Of a stretch of 64,000 nt of DNA, positions 1-10,329 are shown in pieces. A program made the position numbers and the translations under genes. Positions within the stretch are counted from its first letter, which is position 1; each line of letters begins with the position of its first letter. The DNA is from Cenococcum geophilum 1.58 (Eukaryota; Ascomycota; Dothideomycetes; Gloniales; Gloniaceae), in assembly GCA_001692895.1 (NCBI GenBank), contig KV748193.1:2418001-2482000 (forward strand). The letters are read 5' to 3'. The notes below the pieces were generated by a model. That model did not search any database. It worked only from the letters and a program-made list of their open reading frames with translations, and was not told the origin of the DNA.

Positions 1-105
1 ACCGAGAAACGGTAAAAAGAAAAGCATAAGGGAGGTAAACCTTAGATATTCTATTATACAATTTCTATAACTTAAAGGTAACTCTGCTTATAGGAGTCTT
101 TAATA

Positions 106-420
106 AAGCATAAAGAGCAATTAGCGCGCTATTGTAAGAGGCAAAAATAATACTTTAAATCCGTAGAAACGGCTCTGCACCATAAATTGGAAGAGTGTTA
201 TAGACTCCAAGCCTTACTAAAAGAAAAGGGTGTCCTTAAGGACGAAATAAAGGGCTTTATTTTACAAAATCCATACCAGTATACTAAAGAGTTTCTGGCG
301 TTAACGGTTGTAGAAGTTAGAAGCAAAAGTTTAGAGTAGTCTCCTATAGCGCTTCTAGAGCCAGAGGGCCCTCAACTATTAAATAATAGGGTTTTTTGGG
401 CGTCTAAAAGTCACGGATTA
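106..420 (+). pseudogene. Unassigned RIP-degraded coding relic
   Basis: Reading the plus strand from about 106 gives a long recognisable peptide interrupted by stops that are TAA or TAG where glutamine or tryptophan would fit. The readable part is charged and probably helical (segments such as HHKLEECYRLQALLKEK and GFILQNPYQYTKEF), which suggests a coiled coil. I do not recognise the family. It lies beyond the 3' end of the DUF3435 relic, on the opposite strand, so the two are convergent. It could be a cargo gene or part of another repeat. The window edge cuts off any upstream part. Confidence 0.35.
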
Positions 421-733
421 ACCCTATACCAAAATTAGCGTAGGTCTATGCTACTGCATTAATTCTTATTACTTAGAATTTAAGAACTCTGGTCTATATA
501 GTAGGGATATAATTAGGGGCGTAAATCTCTATTAATAAACTATAACTATAACTATTAAAGGCATTCTTAAAGTATCCTTAACAAAATTAAAAGTCAAAGG
601 AAAAAGGAAAAAAATTATAATAGAAAATAGTGCCTAATGTATCCGTCTAATTATAGAGTTATAGGCTTAACCTCGAACCTAGTAGGGAGTGAGAGTAGTA
701 ATTAGACGATGATCTCTTGGACCCCAGCCACGG

Positions 734-3700
734 TCATTCTAAGACGCTAAGGCGCTTCCGGGCTTCAAAGGCCTCAATTAGATCATTATGTATATCTATC
801 TTATCCTCCTAAGTGTTTTCGCTGTCGGGATACTCTTTCCACTTAACCAGATACTGGACTTTCCTACGTCTGCCGACTTAGCGGACGCGCTTTTCGACCA
901 GCCGTTTAACGGTGAACTGGTTATCCTCCACGTCTACGGGGGTAAGTAGGCCAATATCTCGAATAGCTTGTATAGAGGTTGATTCTCTAATATTGCCCTC
1001 GGTGTATTTGGCTGGTAATAGTAGGCTGTTAATCCGTGGATTAGAAGTAGAGGTATGTTCTAAATATACGTTATAAGGGATTATGCTAGAATTAATATAC
1101 CTGGGGCTAAGTAGATTAGCGCTATTAAGAACGACTAGAGTGTCTAAAGCGCTATACTTCTGCTTCCCAATCTCTATGCATTCTAAGCTTAGAGTAGTAG
1201 CATTAGTCGAGTCCTTTGGTTTCACGCCGCAAAATAAGGCTTTAACAGTCGAATGGTCCTCTATATCTCTTACGTATATAAGATAATCTATGCCCTAGTC
1301 AGACGCGATAATCTTAGCCGTTAGTTATTAATACGTACGCGAAGTTGAAGTTATATCGGAATCTTTTTAATTTGGAGTAAGCGTTCTGTCTTTATCAGGG
1401 TTCGTAAGGTCCACTATATCGATTGCATTATACTCGGACATTATGCTACTCCGGGTAGCCACTTAAGGGAGAAGTCTAGGGTCAATTATCTTAAGTATCC
1501 CACTGCATATAGATGGCGGCGGGGTGTTGGTACTAGGAAGGCTTCCGTTCTTAGTCCAGCCACTACTTATATAACCGCCGAAATCTAACATTAAACGGCT
1601 TAAGGGTGTTATAGATCTATTAGACGGGCATTAGCTAATGCTTTCTATTGTCTCGTTAATGAAACCGTATCCCACTTTAGCTGGAGCTTTATTACCTATG
1701 CTTAATTCCTTCTTATAGCCGGACCTCTGCCTCTTAACTTCGGCCGGCTACATTTCCACCTTACAGTCTTCTTTCAATCTTTTTAGTGATTTTGGTTCCT
1801 TAATAAAGTCGAGGTAATGAATATTCTAGAGATGGAATTTCAGCTTCCTAACTGAATTAAATGTCGCCCTGCATTGTAAACCTAGGTAAGGGTAATTTAG
1901 CGGTTTGCTCTCGTCTAGGGTTTCCATATACCTATAAATATGCTCTTTCTATATAGCCCGTTTCAGGAATTGATGCATCCGCACCATAGCTAGCGCAGTA
2001 CCACTAAGGCAAAAAGGACAGTAGCCGGCAGTGGCGAGCACCCCATTGTATATAAGAGGGTCGCATTAAATGGGAAGTGTCTTACAATCGTCCAGATGCG
2101 CTTAGCAGTGGCCGCTCCATTATACCTCCCCGAAAATCTACTGGTTACATTGGAAGCATAGCTCAGAAAAGCCATTATAACTCTTCTTATAGCAGTTATA
2201 TATATGCCTCCAATCGTAAGTCGTCTTCGTCTTCGTATTGCCGAGCGGAGATTAAGCTGTCTTTCGCTAGCCTGCTAAGTTAGAGTAACGGCACTTCTTT
2301 AGCTCCAAGCCCGGTCGAAACTCTACTTTGGCATCCTTTTAACACAGCGTAACTATGTCGCGGAGAGCGTCAAGACCTATAGGGCTCCGCAAGGTAGCGA
2401 CCTCAAAAAGTATAGATGTAAGGCGGTCCTGTTTAGGCATAAGAAATTAGGTTCGGTTAAATATAGTCCGGTAATAGTATAGTGAGGTATTATCCTCATC
2501 GCCGACATCCGGTCTATACGGCTGCACCTTCTACTACTTGTAGAGTTCTTTAGCAGTTAGCTTGCGTTTCTACGTATAAAGCTCCTTTTAACAGGTTATA
2601 GAGTTTGCGTCCTTCTTCCCTTTTAGAGCGGCAATCTCCTCCTCTATATTAATATATTTCAAGCTATTCTTAAATTTATACTGCTTCTCCGCTAGGAGAG
2701 ATTATTATAGTTTCGGGTTATAAGGGAGAGATAAACCGCGGAAGAGGTTATTAATAATGCTGCGTAGCTTAGTGCCGAAGTAGCTCACCTGGCTATCTAT
2801 GCCACTATTATTAGGCATATAGTAATTATTAAACGTATTCGAATCTCTCTGCCCGGCATGCTTTATTCTTTAAGCAGCTAAATACAGCTTATCTTTGCCA
2901 GAAATTAATTAGTAAGTAGCCTAAAGATAGAAGGAATAACTATATACATACCAATCTAGTATAAGCCCTCCGCCCTAAAGTCGTGAATTATAGGCAGCTG
3001 AGGGTATCCTGTGCGGATGCCTAGCGCTCTAAGGCAAAAGCTAAATACGTTCGCCTTTTTAATTTTCTATCTTGCGGATATACTCTTAAAGAAAGGTGTG
3101 TTAAGCACACTTTCTTTCCATTGTAAATAAAGCATCTCCCCCTCCGGTGGTACTATGTCAAGGAGCTCTTCAATAGTGTTATAGTCCCTAAACGCCTTTG
3201 CTGCGATAAGTATAGCCAGTATTAAGAGCATGGGGCTGTAAATAAGAGGCATTGCTACTATACCCTTGTATAGAGAGTGTTCTGGCCTACTAATATAAGA
3301 ATTAGAACCGCTGCTTAACTCAATAGGCTAAGCAACCTAGCGCTTATTTCTTATCTAGTATTGTAGTCATGTTCTTGGCATCTTAAACGATTTAAACAGC
3401 AAACTCTGCATTTCCGTGCTTATTGCGAAATACTGCGAAAGTTACATCCTATATTATAACTGAGTTAATTTATTTGCCTGCTACGCTATATATATATACG
3501 TGTTAGGGAGGGAGGGGGGTTAGGTTTCCTTACCTTATAGTATAAACCCCGGCTGGAACCCGCTTAACAGCTAAACTTAATATACTCGCCAACTTACGCG
3601 GAAGAATAAACAATAGCTATAAGGTCCGCCTAATCGCCCACTCTTATTACCAGTCGTTTATATACAACCTAATCTGCCGTCTACAGCTACCTTCCCAAAT

Positions 3701-4269
3701 AAATAAAGTGGTTCTTAGTCGCAAACCTTCTCGGCCTTTTTTTCCTAGGCATTTTTAGTTCATTGGCTAGCGGGCCTTTAATAAACTAAATAAGATTAGA
3801 ACTCTAATAAGGAGAAAATAGGGGAATATAGACGGAACATACATTTGTAACAGAGAGGGTTATATTCGCGGGTATTGCGGTATTAATATAACACCAGCCA
3901 ACTATAAACTCTTTCTAGTACTAGCCAACGGTATCTAAGGCTACCGTTAGATTATCCTTAACGCCATTAATACCATATGCCATGTTCTTAACGAAATCTT
4001 TTAAGGATGCTAGGTTATATAGAGAAGAACTAGGATTTTCTTTAGCAAATCTATTTAGTAAAGGGTTAGAGCGGGATAGAATCCGACCGCTACAGTACGC
4101 TAATTATAACTTACTGGTACCACAGCTCTACCTTTCTAAGATAAGCTTTCTCTATCTTTGGCTTAAGACGCTTTTAAACTTTAGTACCGTCTATACCCTC
4201 CCTGCTTTAGTTAGAGCCCTTTGCCCTTACTATGGCGAGAAACTCGCGAGGGTCCTTCTTTCTTAGCAT
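734..4269 (-). pseudogene. Degenerate DUF3435 tyrosine recombinase (Starship captain superfamily) with C2H2-like and chromodomain segments
   Basis: Translating the minus strand piecewise gives a DUF3435-type protein of over 1,100 codons, broken by many TAA/TAG stops and frame changes. From the N-terminal side it shows: a SAM-like entry segment (about 3900-3750); the motif around GRQL and YSSA-x-VGEYI (about 3680-3580), where the first catalytic Arg is expected; a core ending in IHDFRAEGL (about 2960), which supplies the HxxR pair; NNYYMPNNSG (about 2815), near the expected catalytic Tyr; the conserved post-catalytic MP-rich segment (about 2430-2340); paired Cys/His zinc-finger-like segments (about 2180-1800); and a C-terminal chromodomain (about 910-760, readable as VQYLVKWKEYPDSEN). 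Known for the family: DUF3435 proteins are YR recombinases that include the captains mobilising Starship elements; other copies are stand-alone repeats. The copy is plainly dead. No Starship boundary or cargo could be established. Confidence 0.75.
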
Positions 4270-4377
4270 TTTATAGAGAAACGGATAAGGCAAGCAGAAG
4301 CTAATATAAAGAAGGGAGGGAAGAGGAATTTAGAGACGAGCTTGTAGGAACAAACGGGCGAGCTACGGAGCAGCAGG

Positions 4378-4409
<32 letters not shown>

Positions 4410-4848
4410 AGATGGGATAGAAATTAAGCGGTAGGTAGGTAGAATAAAGCGAACGGACGCGACTAAAGGAGATCTTATAGCAAGAGATAAGGCACCTCCT
4501 CTTTAACTAATACCTTTGGGGACGCCATGTTACATGCGGGCGCAGCTTAGGACAGGCGAATGCTCTATTTTGAGGGGGGCCCAGTTTTAGAAACCCTGTG
4601 GGCCTAAAACGCGGCCCTTGAGATTGTTGTATAGAGTTAATAATTTGTATTGGTAAGGACGTAGCACTTTTAAGGCATGATTAGTTAGTAAGATAGAGGA
4701 GCAGTAACGTGACTAAGCAGCCTAAGCATGACTTAAGCGGGAGGGTGAGCAGCCTAAGCAGCGGGTGAGTTGAGGGTGCTTAGCGCCTAAGTATAGCGGC
4801 GATGCTAACTAACCGGGTCGGATTCCGCCAAGGGGAGTTTTGGTCTAT
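4270..4848. other. Gene-less stretch upstream of the DUF3435 relic
   Basis: No coding capacity was seen. It holds a GA microsatellite (4387-4410), a 14-nt imperfect inverted repeat (4577-4590 against 4604-4617, GGGCCCAGTTTTAG type), and a run of short repeats built on the word CCTAAGCA (about 4700-4790). Base composition is closer to balanced than the flanking RIP tracts. Confidence 0.6.
4387..4410. repeat. (GA)n microsatellite
   Basis: Uninterrupted AG dinucleotide run of about 12 units preceded by an A-tract. Confidence 0.9.
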
Positions 4849-5085
4849 AACTACCATCGTAATACTGTCTGACGACCTAGATCGTCTATACGAACTATGT
4901 CTTAGTTATCTTGTATCTTAAGCTTGGATATTTCATTGAACGTCTTATTACCTATTTCTCTTAACTATGACCTACTACATAACGATGTTGTTATTATTGT
5001 ATTTAGACCTACCTAATATATATAAGAGAGCTTCTAAAGCCCTCTTTAATAAATAGAGTTCTTATTCCTAATCGTCCGTTTAATA
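4849..5085 (+). repeat. Copia-A copy 1, 5' LTR (truncated)
   Basis: Matches the LTRs at 16216-16475 and, inverted, 18365-18626 and 29808-30069. The other copies begin TGTCGACC and end GTTTAACA; here the left ~24 bp are absent and the end reads TTTAATA. Differences from the 3' LTR are nearly all transitions toward A/T. Confidence 0.9.
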
Positions 5086-5102
5086 GTTATAAGCCTAGGC
5101 CG
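5086..5102 (+). other. Copia-A primer binding site (half-tRNA iMet type)
   Basis: The LTR is followed directly by GTTATAAGCCTAGGCC, and by GTTATAAGCCCAGG in the inverted copy. This matches the complement of the initiator tRNA-Met anticodon arm (GTTATGAGCCC) with one TpG-to-TpA change. Copia-type elements are known to prime from an internal cut of initiator tRNA. Confidence 0.6.
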
Positions 5103-5279
5103 TTTACTGTATTATCTTTAATTCTAAAGCCTTTATTCCCATTAAGTCTAATTATTATCTTAATTATAAATAACTACCTATAATAACTTCTTAACAGGAA
5201 ACCCCTCCCGTTATTATATTATCCGTTATCCTTATAAGCCTAAATAATTAGGACGAATGGATTAAGGTTATTAAGTTAA

Positions 5280-8200
5280 AAGCGAATAATAATTATCTCT
5301 AGAAGTATATTAACCTATTAACACCTAAGACCGATCTGCCACAGCTTAAAGAACCTATTTATGCCTTACCTAAGGATACTAATAGCTGGGGGAAGATGAA
5401 GCTCGCGGACCTAGATAAGGAGGAGAAGGAGGAGCTCTATACGCTTAAAGCCGACTATAGGGACAATATAAAGCTATATAGAAAACAGCTGTTAGCTTTT
5501 AATATATTGCGCAGCCATATCCTAAGCTCTATCTTACATACCTACCTTATTTATATATTTAAATGCACTACCACCTATAACGTCTTAGTATCTCTTAAGA
5601 AGAGAATTGCTTTAACTAACTACGCCTAAAAGCTTTAAATAGCTACTTAATATATAAGGCTTAAGAAGGCGCCTTAGAACTAGAACTTTAAGATCTAGTT
5701 ATAAGAGTAGGAGAAGGTATATACTAAGTGTAAGGAGCAAGCTCTACCTAAGGTAGATAGTAATTATTTAGTAAAAGACTTCGCGTATATAGTTAAATTA
5801 ATTATACTAAGCTGGTTAGAATATTAGAAGAACGAGCTTAATAAGCGTAAGTAGGAGAAAAAAACGCTTCCTACCTTCTTTAAATTGGTTAAAATATACC
5901 GTAACTACTATTGTATAGAGCTTGCCTAGAAGGGTAAAACCTTATAAGGATCCTTTAGAGTTACCTTTAAGAATAAGTTACTAAATTCGAAGCCTAAATT
6001 AAAACCTTAATCGTTAGTAGATAAGTAGAAGAAGGAAAGGCGATTGCCGCTAGAGTGCCTATGCGGAAAACGTTACTACTTTAATAAGTGCTGGTATATT
6101 ATAGAGTCGATTCCTCACCCATTATAATTTAAACTAAGTAACAAAATTTAGAAGAAGGTGGATAAAAAGATTGCTAATATAACGCCCGAAATTAAGGCTT
6201 ATATTAAGCAAATTAAAAAGGATAATTAAGCTAATAAGAAGGACGATTAAGCTAATAAAAAGCTAAAGGATAGTAACTAGCAGAGCTTTTAAGAGCCCTA
6301 TAGAAACTTTGTAGTTTATTATATAGGAGCTAATAATATAGCTTCCAATTACAAGCTTCGCAATAGTGTAATTCTTAACTTAGGAATAAGCCTATACGTC
6401 TTTAATAATAGAGTAAGGTTTATTAGCGATATTAAGCCTATATTAGAACGCGTTTATATAGGCTCGCATATAGAAGAAATTATAGGCTATAGTATAGCTG
6501 CAGTTATAATTAATAACCTAAAAGGGAAGAGATAGATACAGCTCTTAGGAGCGGCCTTTATATTAGGCTTCTATACTAACTTAGTATATCTTAATAAGCT
6601 TAATAATAAGGGAGTTTACTAGAATAATAAAGAGAACACTCTCTTCTATAGCGATGACGAGATATACACCTATTATAGCCGCTACTGTGGTTAGAACACT
6701 ATTAAATATAATAAGCTAAAAAGTAACTTACTTAAGGCTTTATTTACGACTCGATTAAAGCTAATAAAGTATTTATTAAAGCCTCTGCTAAATTAGGCAG
6801 AAGGCTATATATAGTATTAGCGATTAGGCTATATAGGAAAAGACATAATTAAGTAACTACCTTAGTTAGTAACGGGCGCGATTATAAAAGGCCTAATGAC
6901 GGTAGAATATAAATTATATAGAGTAAGTAAAGCTTATAAGGTAGTATCTAGAAGACCTCTAACTTAGTTACTAGTTCCTTTCTATAGAATCTATCTTAAT
7001 TTAATACCCAGAATAGTTACATTTAATAGTAATAAGTATATAGTATACTTCTTTAATGATATAACACGAATAAATAAGGTAGAGATAATAGCTAAGAAGT
7101 CGTCTTTTACCCAAATTGTTATTAAATATTGCAATGTTATTAAACGACGATATGGCTTTAAGGTAGCCATTATCCATATAAATGGAGAGACGTCTCTTAT
7201 AGGCGAATTTAAGGAATAGGTAGCTAAATAAGGAATTACTCTTAAAAGATCAGCACCTAATACTTAATTATAAAACAGTCTAGCGGAATAATCTAGAGGG
7301 GTAATTATATAGAAGGCTCGGTGTATAAGAATTAAGGCCTATTTATTAAAGGAGCTATATTCTAAAGTTTATAAAGCAGCTGCCTATCTACTTAATTAAA
7401 CGCCTAGTAGAAGACTTAGGTGGTAAACGCCTTTTAAAAGAATCCAGTTAGCTATAGGTATATTACTACTAAAACTAAATATAGGCCACCTATAAGTTTA
7501 CGGCTGTAGGGCCTACCCTCTTAAATATAATATTCCACGCCTAAATAAGCTCGCGCTAAGGGCCCATATAGGATATTTAGTAGGGTATAATTTAACAAAT
7601 ATATTCCGAATCTATATTCCTAGTTAGAAAAAGGTTATTAGAATAAAAGATATAAAGTTTAATAAGCAGTTACTTTATAATAACTTACAGCTAGATCTAG
7701 CAAATATACTCTAAGTAAGAACTAACTAAATATTGGAAATTATTAATATCTATTAAATATATGATCTCTAAGACGAATTAGAATTATCGTCTAATAAAAG
7801 CAATAAGACTTAAAATAAGATTTAAGTGGATACTAAAGGAAGATAATAGGTGGAATCTAGTAGAAATAAGGAAGAGCCTAATATTAAGAGTAGTAAGTAA
7901 TAAGATTTAAGCTTTAAAGATAACTTAGCTCTAGAGCTTCCTATTTTAGATAAGATACCAGAACCTAACTTACTAAAGCTTCTACTACCGTCCTTAAACA
8001 CCTTAGTAAAGAAGCCGCACTATATTATAGTTCTAACTAATAAAGCTAAGCTAAAGAAGAAGATTAATAGCGATATAGGAGAGTAAAACGTGGTTAAAGG
8101 AAAGAGACTTAAAGGACGATTAAAGATTTATGTAGGCTTTTTTACTAACGTTACTAACTAGAGCCTTTTAGCTTAAAGATTAGCCTTTAATATAGGGCTT

Positions 8201-9528
8201 ATATTTTATAAAAAGCTACACCATAATTAGCTCCTACCGCCGCCTAGGAATTAAAAGGAGCTTTAAAAATATTAATATAAGGAAGAGTTCGTGGCTGCTG
8301 CTTAAAAGGAGTATATAGACCTTTAAAATTATAGAACGTTTTAAGTCGTTAACAAGACAATCTATATTAAAACCGTATCTATTATCTAGGTATTTATATA
8401 TAAGACTAATATTAATGGATATCTAATAAGATTTAAAGCTTATCTTTACGCATAAGGTAATCTATAAAAGTTAGTTTATAAGGATACCTATACCATAACT
8501 TTAGTAGCAAGATTATTTAGAGCCTTAATGGCTATTGTCGCAATATTTAACCTAGACTGCTAGTAAGGCGACGCTGTTAATATATTCGCAAATAGCGTAA
8601 TTAATAAGGTCGTATACGTTAAGTGTTTAGATAGATTTTTAATTAAGGGTAAGTGCCTACTTCTTTAAAGAGCGCTCTATAGATTAAGGCGATTACCTCT
8701 ACTATAGCATAGTAACTTAATAACAACGCTAAAAAAGGAAGGCTTAAAGCTAGTAGCGGAGGAGCCTTGCCTATATTATAATAATTGGCTAATAGTCTTC
8801 TTCTACGTTGACAATATTATAGCTATATTTAAGAAAAAAGACCTACTTAAGCTTTAAATATTTAAGGAGCACCTTATAAAAAAGTATAAGATAAAGGACC
8901 TAGGTGACCTTACCTAGTTCTTAAAATTTTAAATTATCCGCAATAGAAAGAATAGAAAGCTCTAGCTTAGCTAAAATTCCTATATTAATAAAATTGCGAT
9001 AAGCTTTAAAGTTAAAGATTATTGTAAGATATATATACTAATGGGTATTAAGGAACTTAAGCCTAATCTAGAGTAAGCCTTTAAGTAAAATACCTACGCC
9101 TATTAGAGGAAAGTCGGATCTATGCTCTATATAGCCAATATTACTTATCTAGATATAGCGAGAATAGTAAGTAAGCTGTTAGAATTCTTATAAAATCTAT
9201 TACTAATTTACGACGTAGCTGCTATAAGGGCAATTACCTACCTTAATTAAACCAAGACTCTTGCAATTAAGTACTTAAAGGAGAATATAATAAACCAGAT
9301 CTTCGCAAGGGCTAGCGATGTATTATTTAGTGACGATTTAGTAAGTAGAAAGAGTATAGAAGGTTATCTATTTACCTTATTTAGAGGGCTAATTAACTGG
9401 CGATCTATAAAGTAGAAGTTAGTAATAAAATTAAGTATAGAAGTAGAGCTCCTAGCCCTATTACATGCAGCTACTAAGTTAATTTAGTAGTAGTAATTCT
9501 TTAAAGAAATCGGATTTAACCCTAATAA
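5280..9528 (+). pseudogene. Copia-A copy 1 gag-pol relic (up to the nested insertion)
   Basis: Plus-strand piecewise translation gives, in copia order, a gag segment (about 5396-5640, LKADYRDNIKLYRKQL), a gag zinc-knuckle area near 6060, integrase (about 6950-7700), and a reverse transcriptase of the RVT_2 class (about 8280-9100). The RT box reads FFYVDNIIAIF (about 8800), where YVDD is expected, so an active-site Asp has become Asn by a G-to-A change. RNase H starts near 9330 (AxSDVLFSDDLVSRKS-like) and is cut by copia-B. Dozens of in-frame stops sit at Gln or Trp positions. The protein cannot be made. Confidence 0.85.
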
Positions 9529-9533
9529 GAAGT
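9529..9533. repeat. Copia-B target-site duplication, left
   Basis: GAAGT directly before the left LTR; the same five bases follow the right LTR at 15829-15833. In the inverted copia-A this site is uninterrupted, reading AATAAGAAG then CAAACG, which confirms the insertion point. Confidence 0.9.
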
Positions 9534-9812
9534 TGTATAATTATAGCACCTGCTATACTAACTGCGTGCTTACGCATTCGGTACACCGACTACGCGTTTA
9601 CGCGTTCGGTGCACTAACCACCCACTTACGCGTCTAGTGTACTCCTGAAGCCCTAGCTAATCAGGGGGGGGGGGGGGGTCGCATTAGTATATAGACTACG
9701 TAGTTTGCTTTAATATAAGAGATAGTTACCACTATCCTAAAGAGCATATAATACTATACGTATTTCGTGCCCCGGGATATAACTTACTCATGCTATTAAG
9801 TTAGTACAAACA
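9534..9812 (+). repeat. Copia-B 5' LTR
   Basis: Begins TGTATAATTATAG and ends AGTACAAACA. It contains three tandem units of about 28 bp built around TTACGCRTY-GGTRCAC (about 9555-9645), then a run of 15 G residues (9664-9678). The right copy has 12 G. Confidence 0.92.
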
Positions 9813-10329
9813 CTAATCAGTAAGCGCGCACAGATTAGCAATTACTTAATACCTCCCCCCAAGCGATACATACGACAGCAACCACCCGTTTAGACTCCTA
9901 GTACGACCTACTAGAAGGTTAGAAGTTGGGGATTACGGACTTATCTCCAACTCTATATACTTATTTAAGTCTTAGTACGGTTTACCGGAAGTATAATAGA
10001 TGTGAATACAGACCTGTACGGAACCCTTACCCAACCTCCTTTAAACCTTGAACCCCTATTCCTACTACACCTCCCCTAATACCTCCGACCTCTCTTAGAC
10101 CCCTTATGGAGACCTTTTACCCTTCTATAAACCACTATAGACCTATCTATTACCTCCACGGACCGTTACAAAACCTTACGGAAACCCCCTACCCTTCTGC
10201 AAACCGTTACGGACATTAACCGCCTTTACAGACCACTACAAGACCTCTTCTACCCACTACGTACTCTACTACACTATATAGTATAGCAGACCTAAGGAAG
10301 CAAGTTAATAAAGGCTAGGAAAAGTGGAG

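Noticed and set aside
4269..4848. A Starship left boundary
   Set aside because: A TTAC word occurs near 4530, but such short motifs are common and no second end, cargo set or empty site is available in this window.
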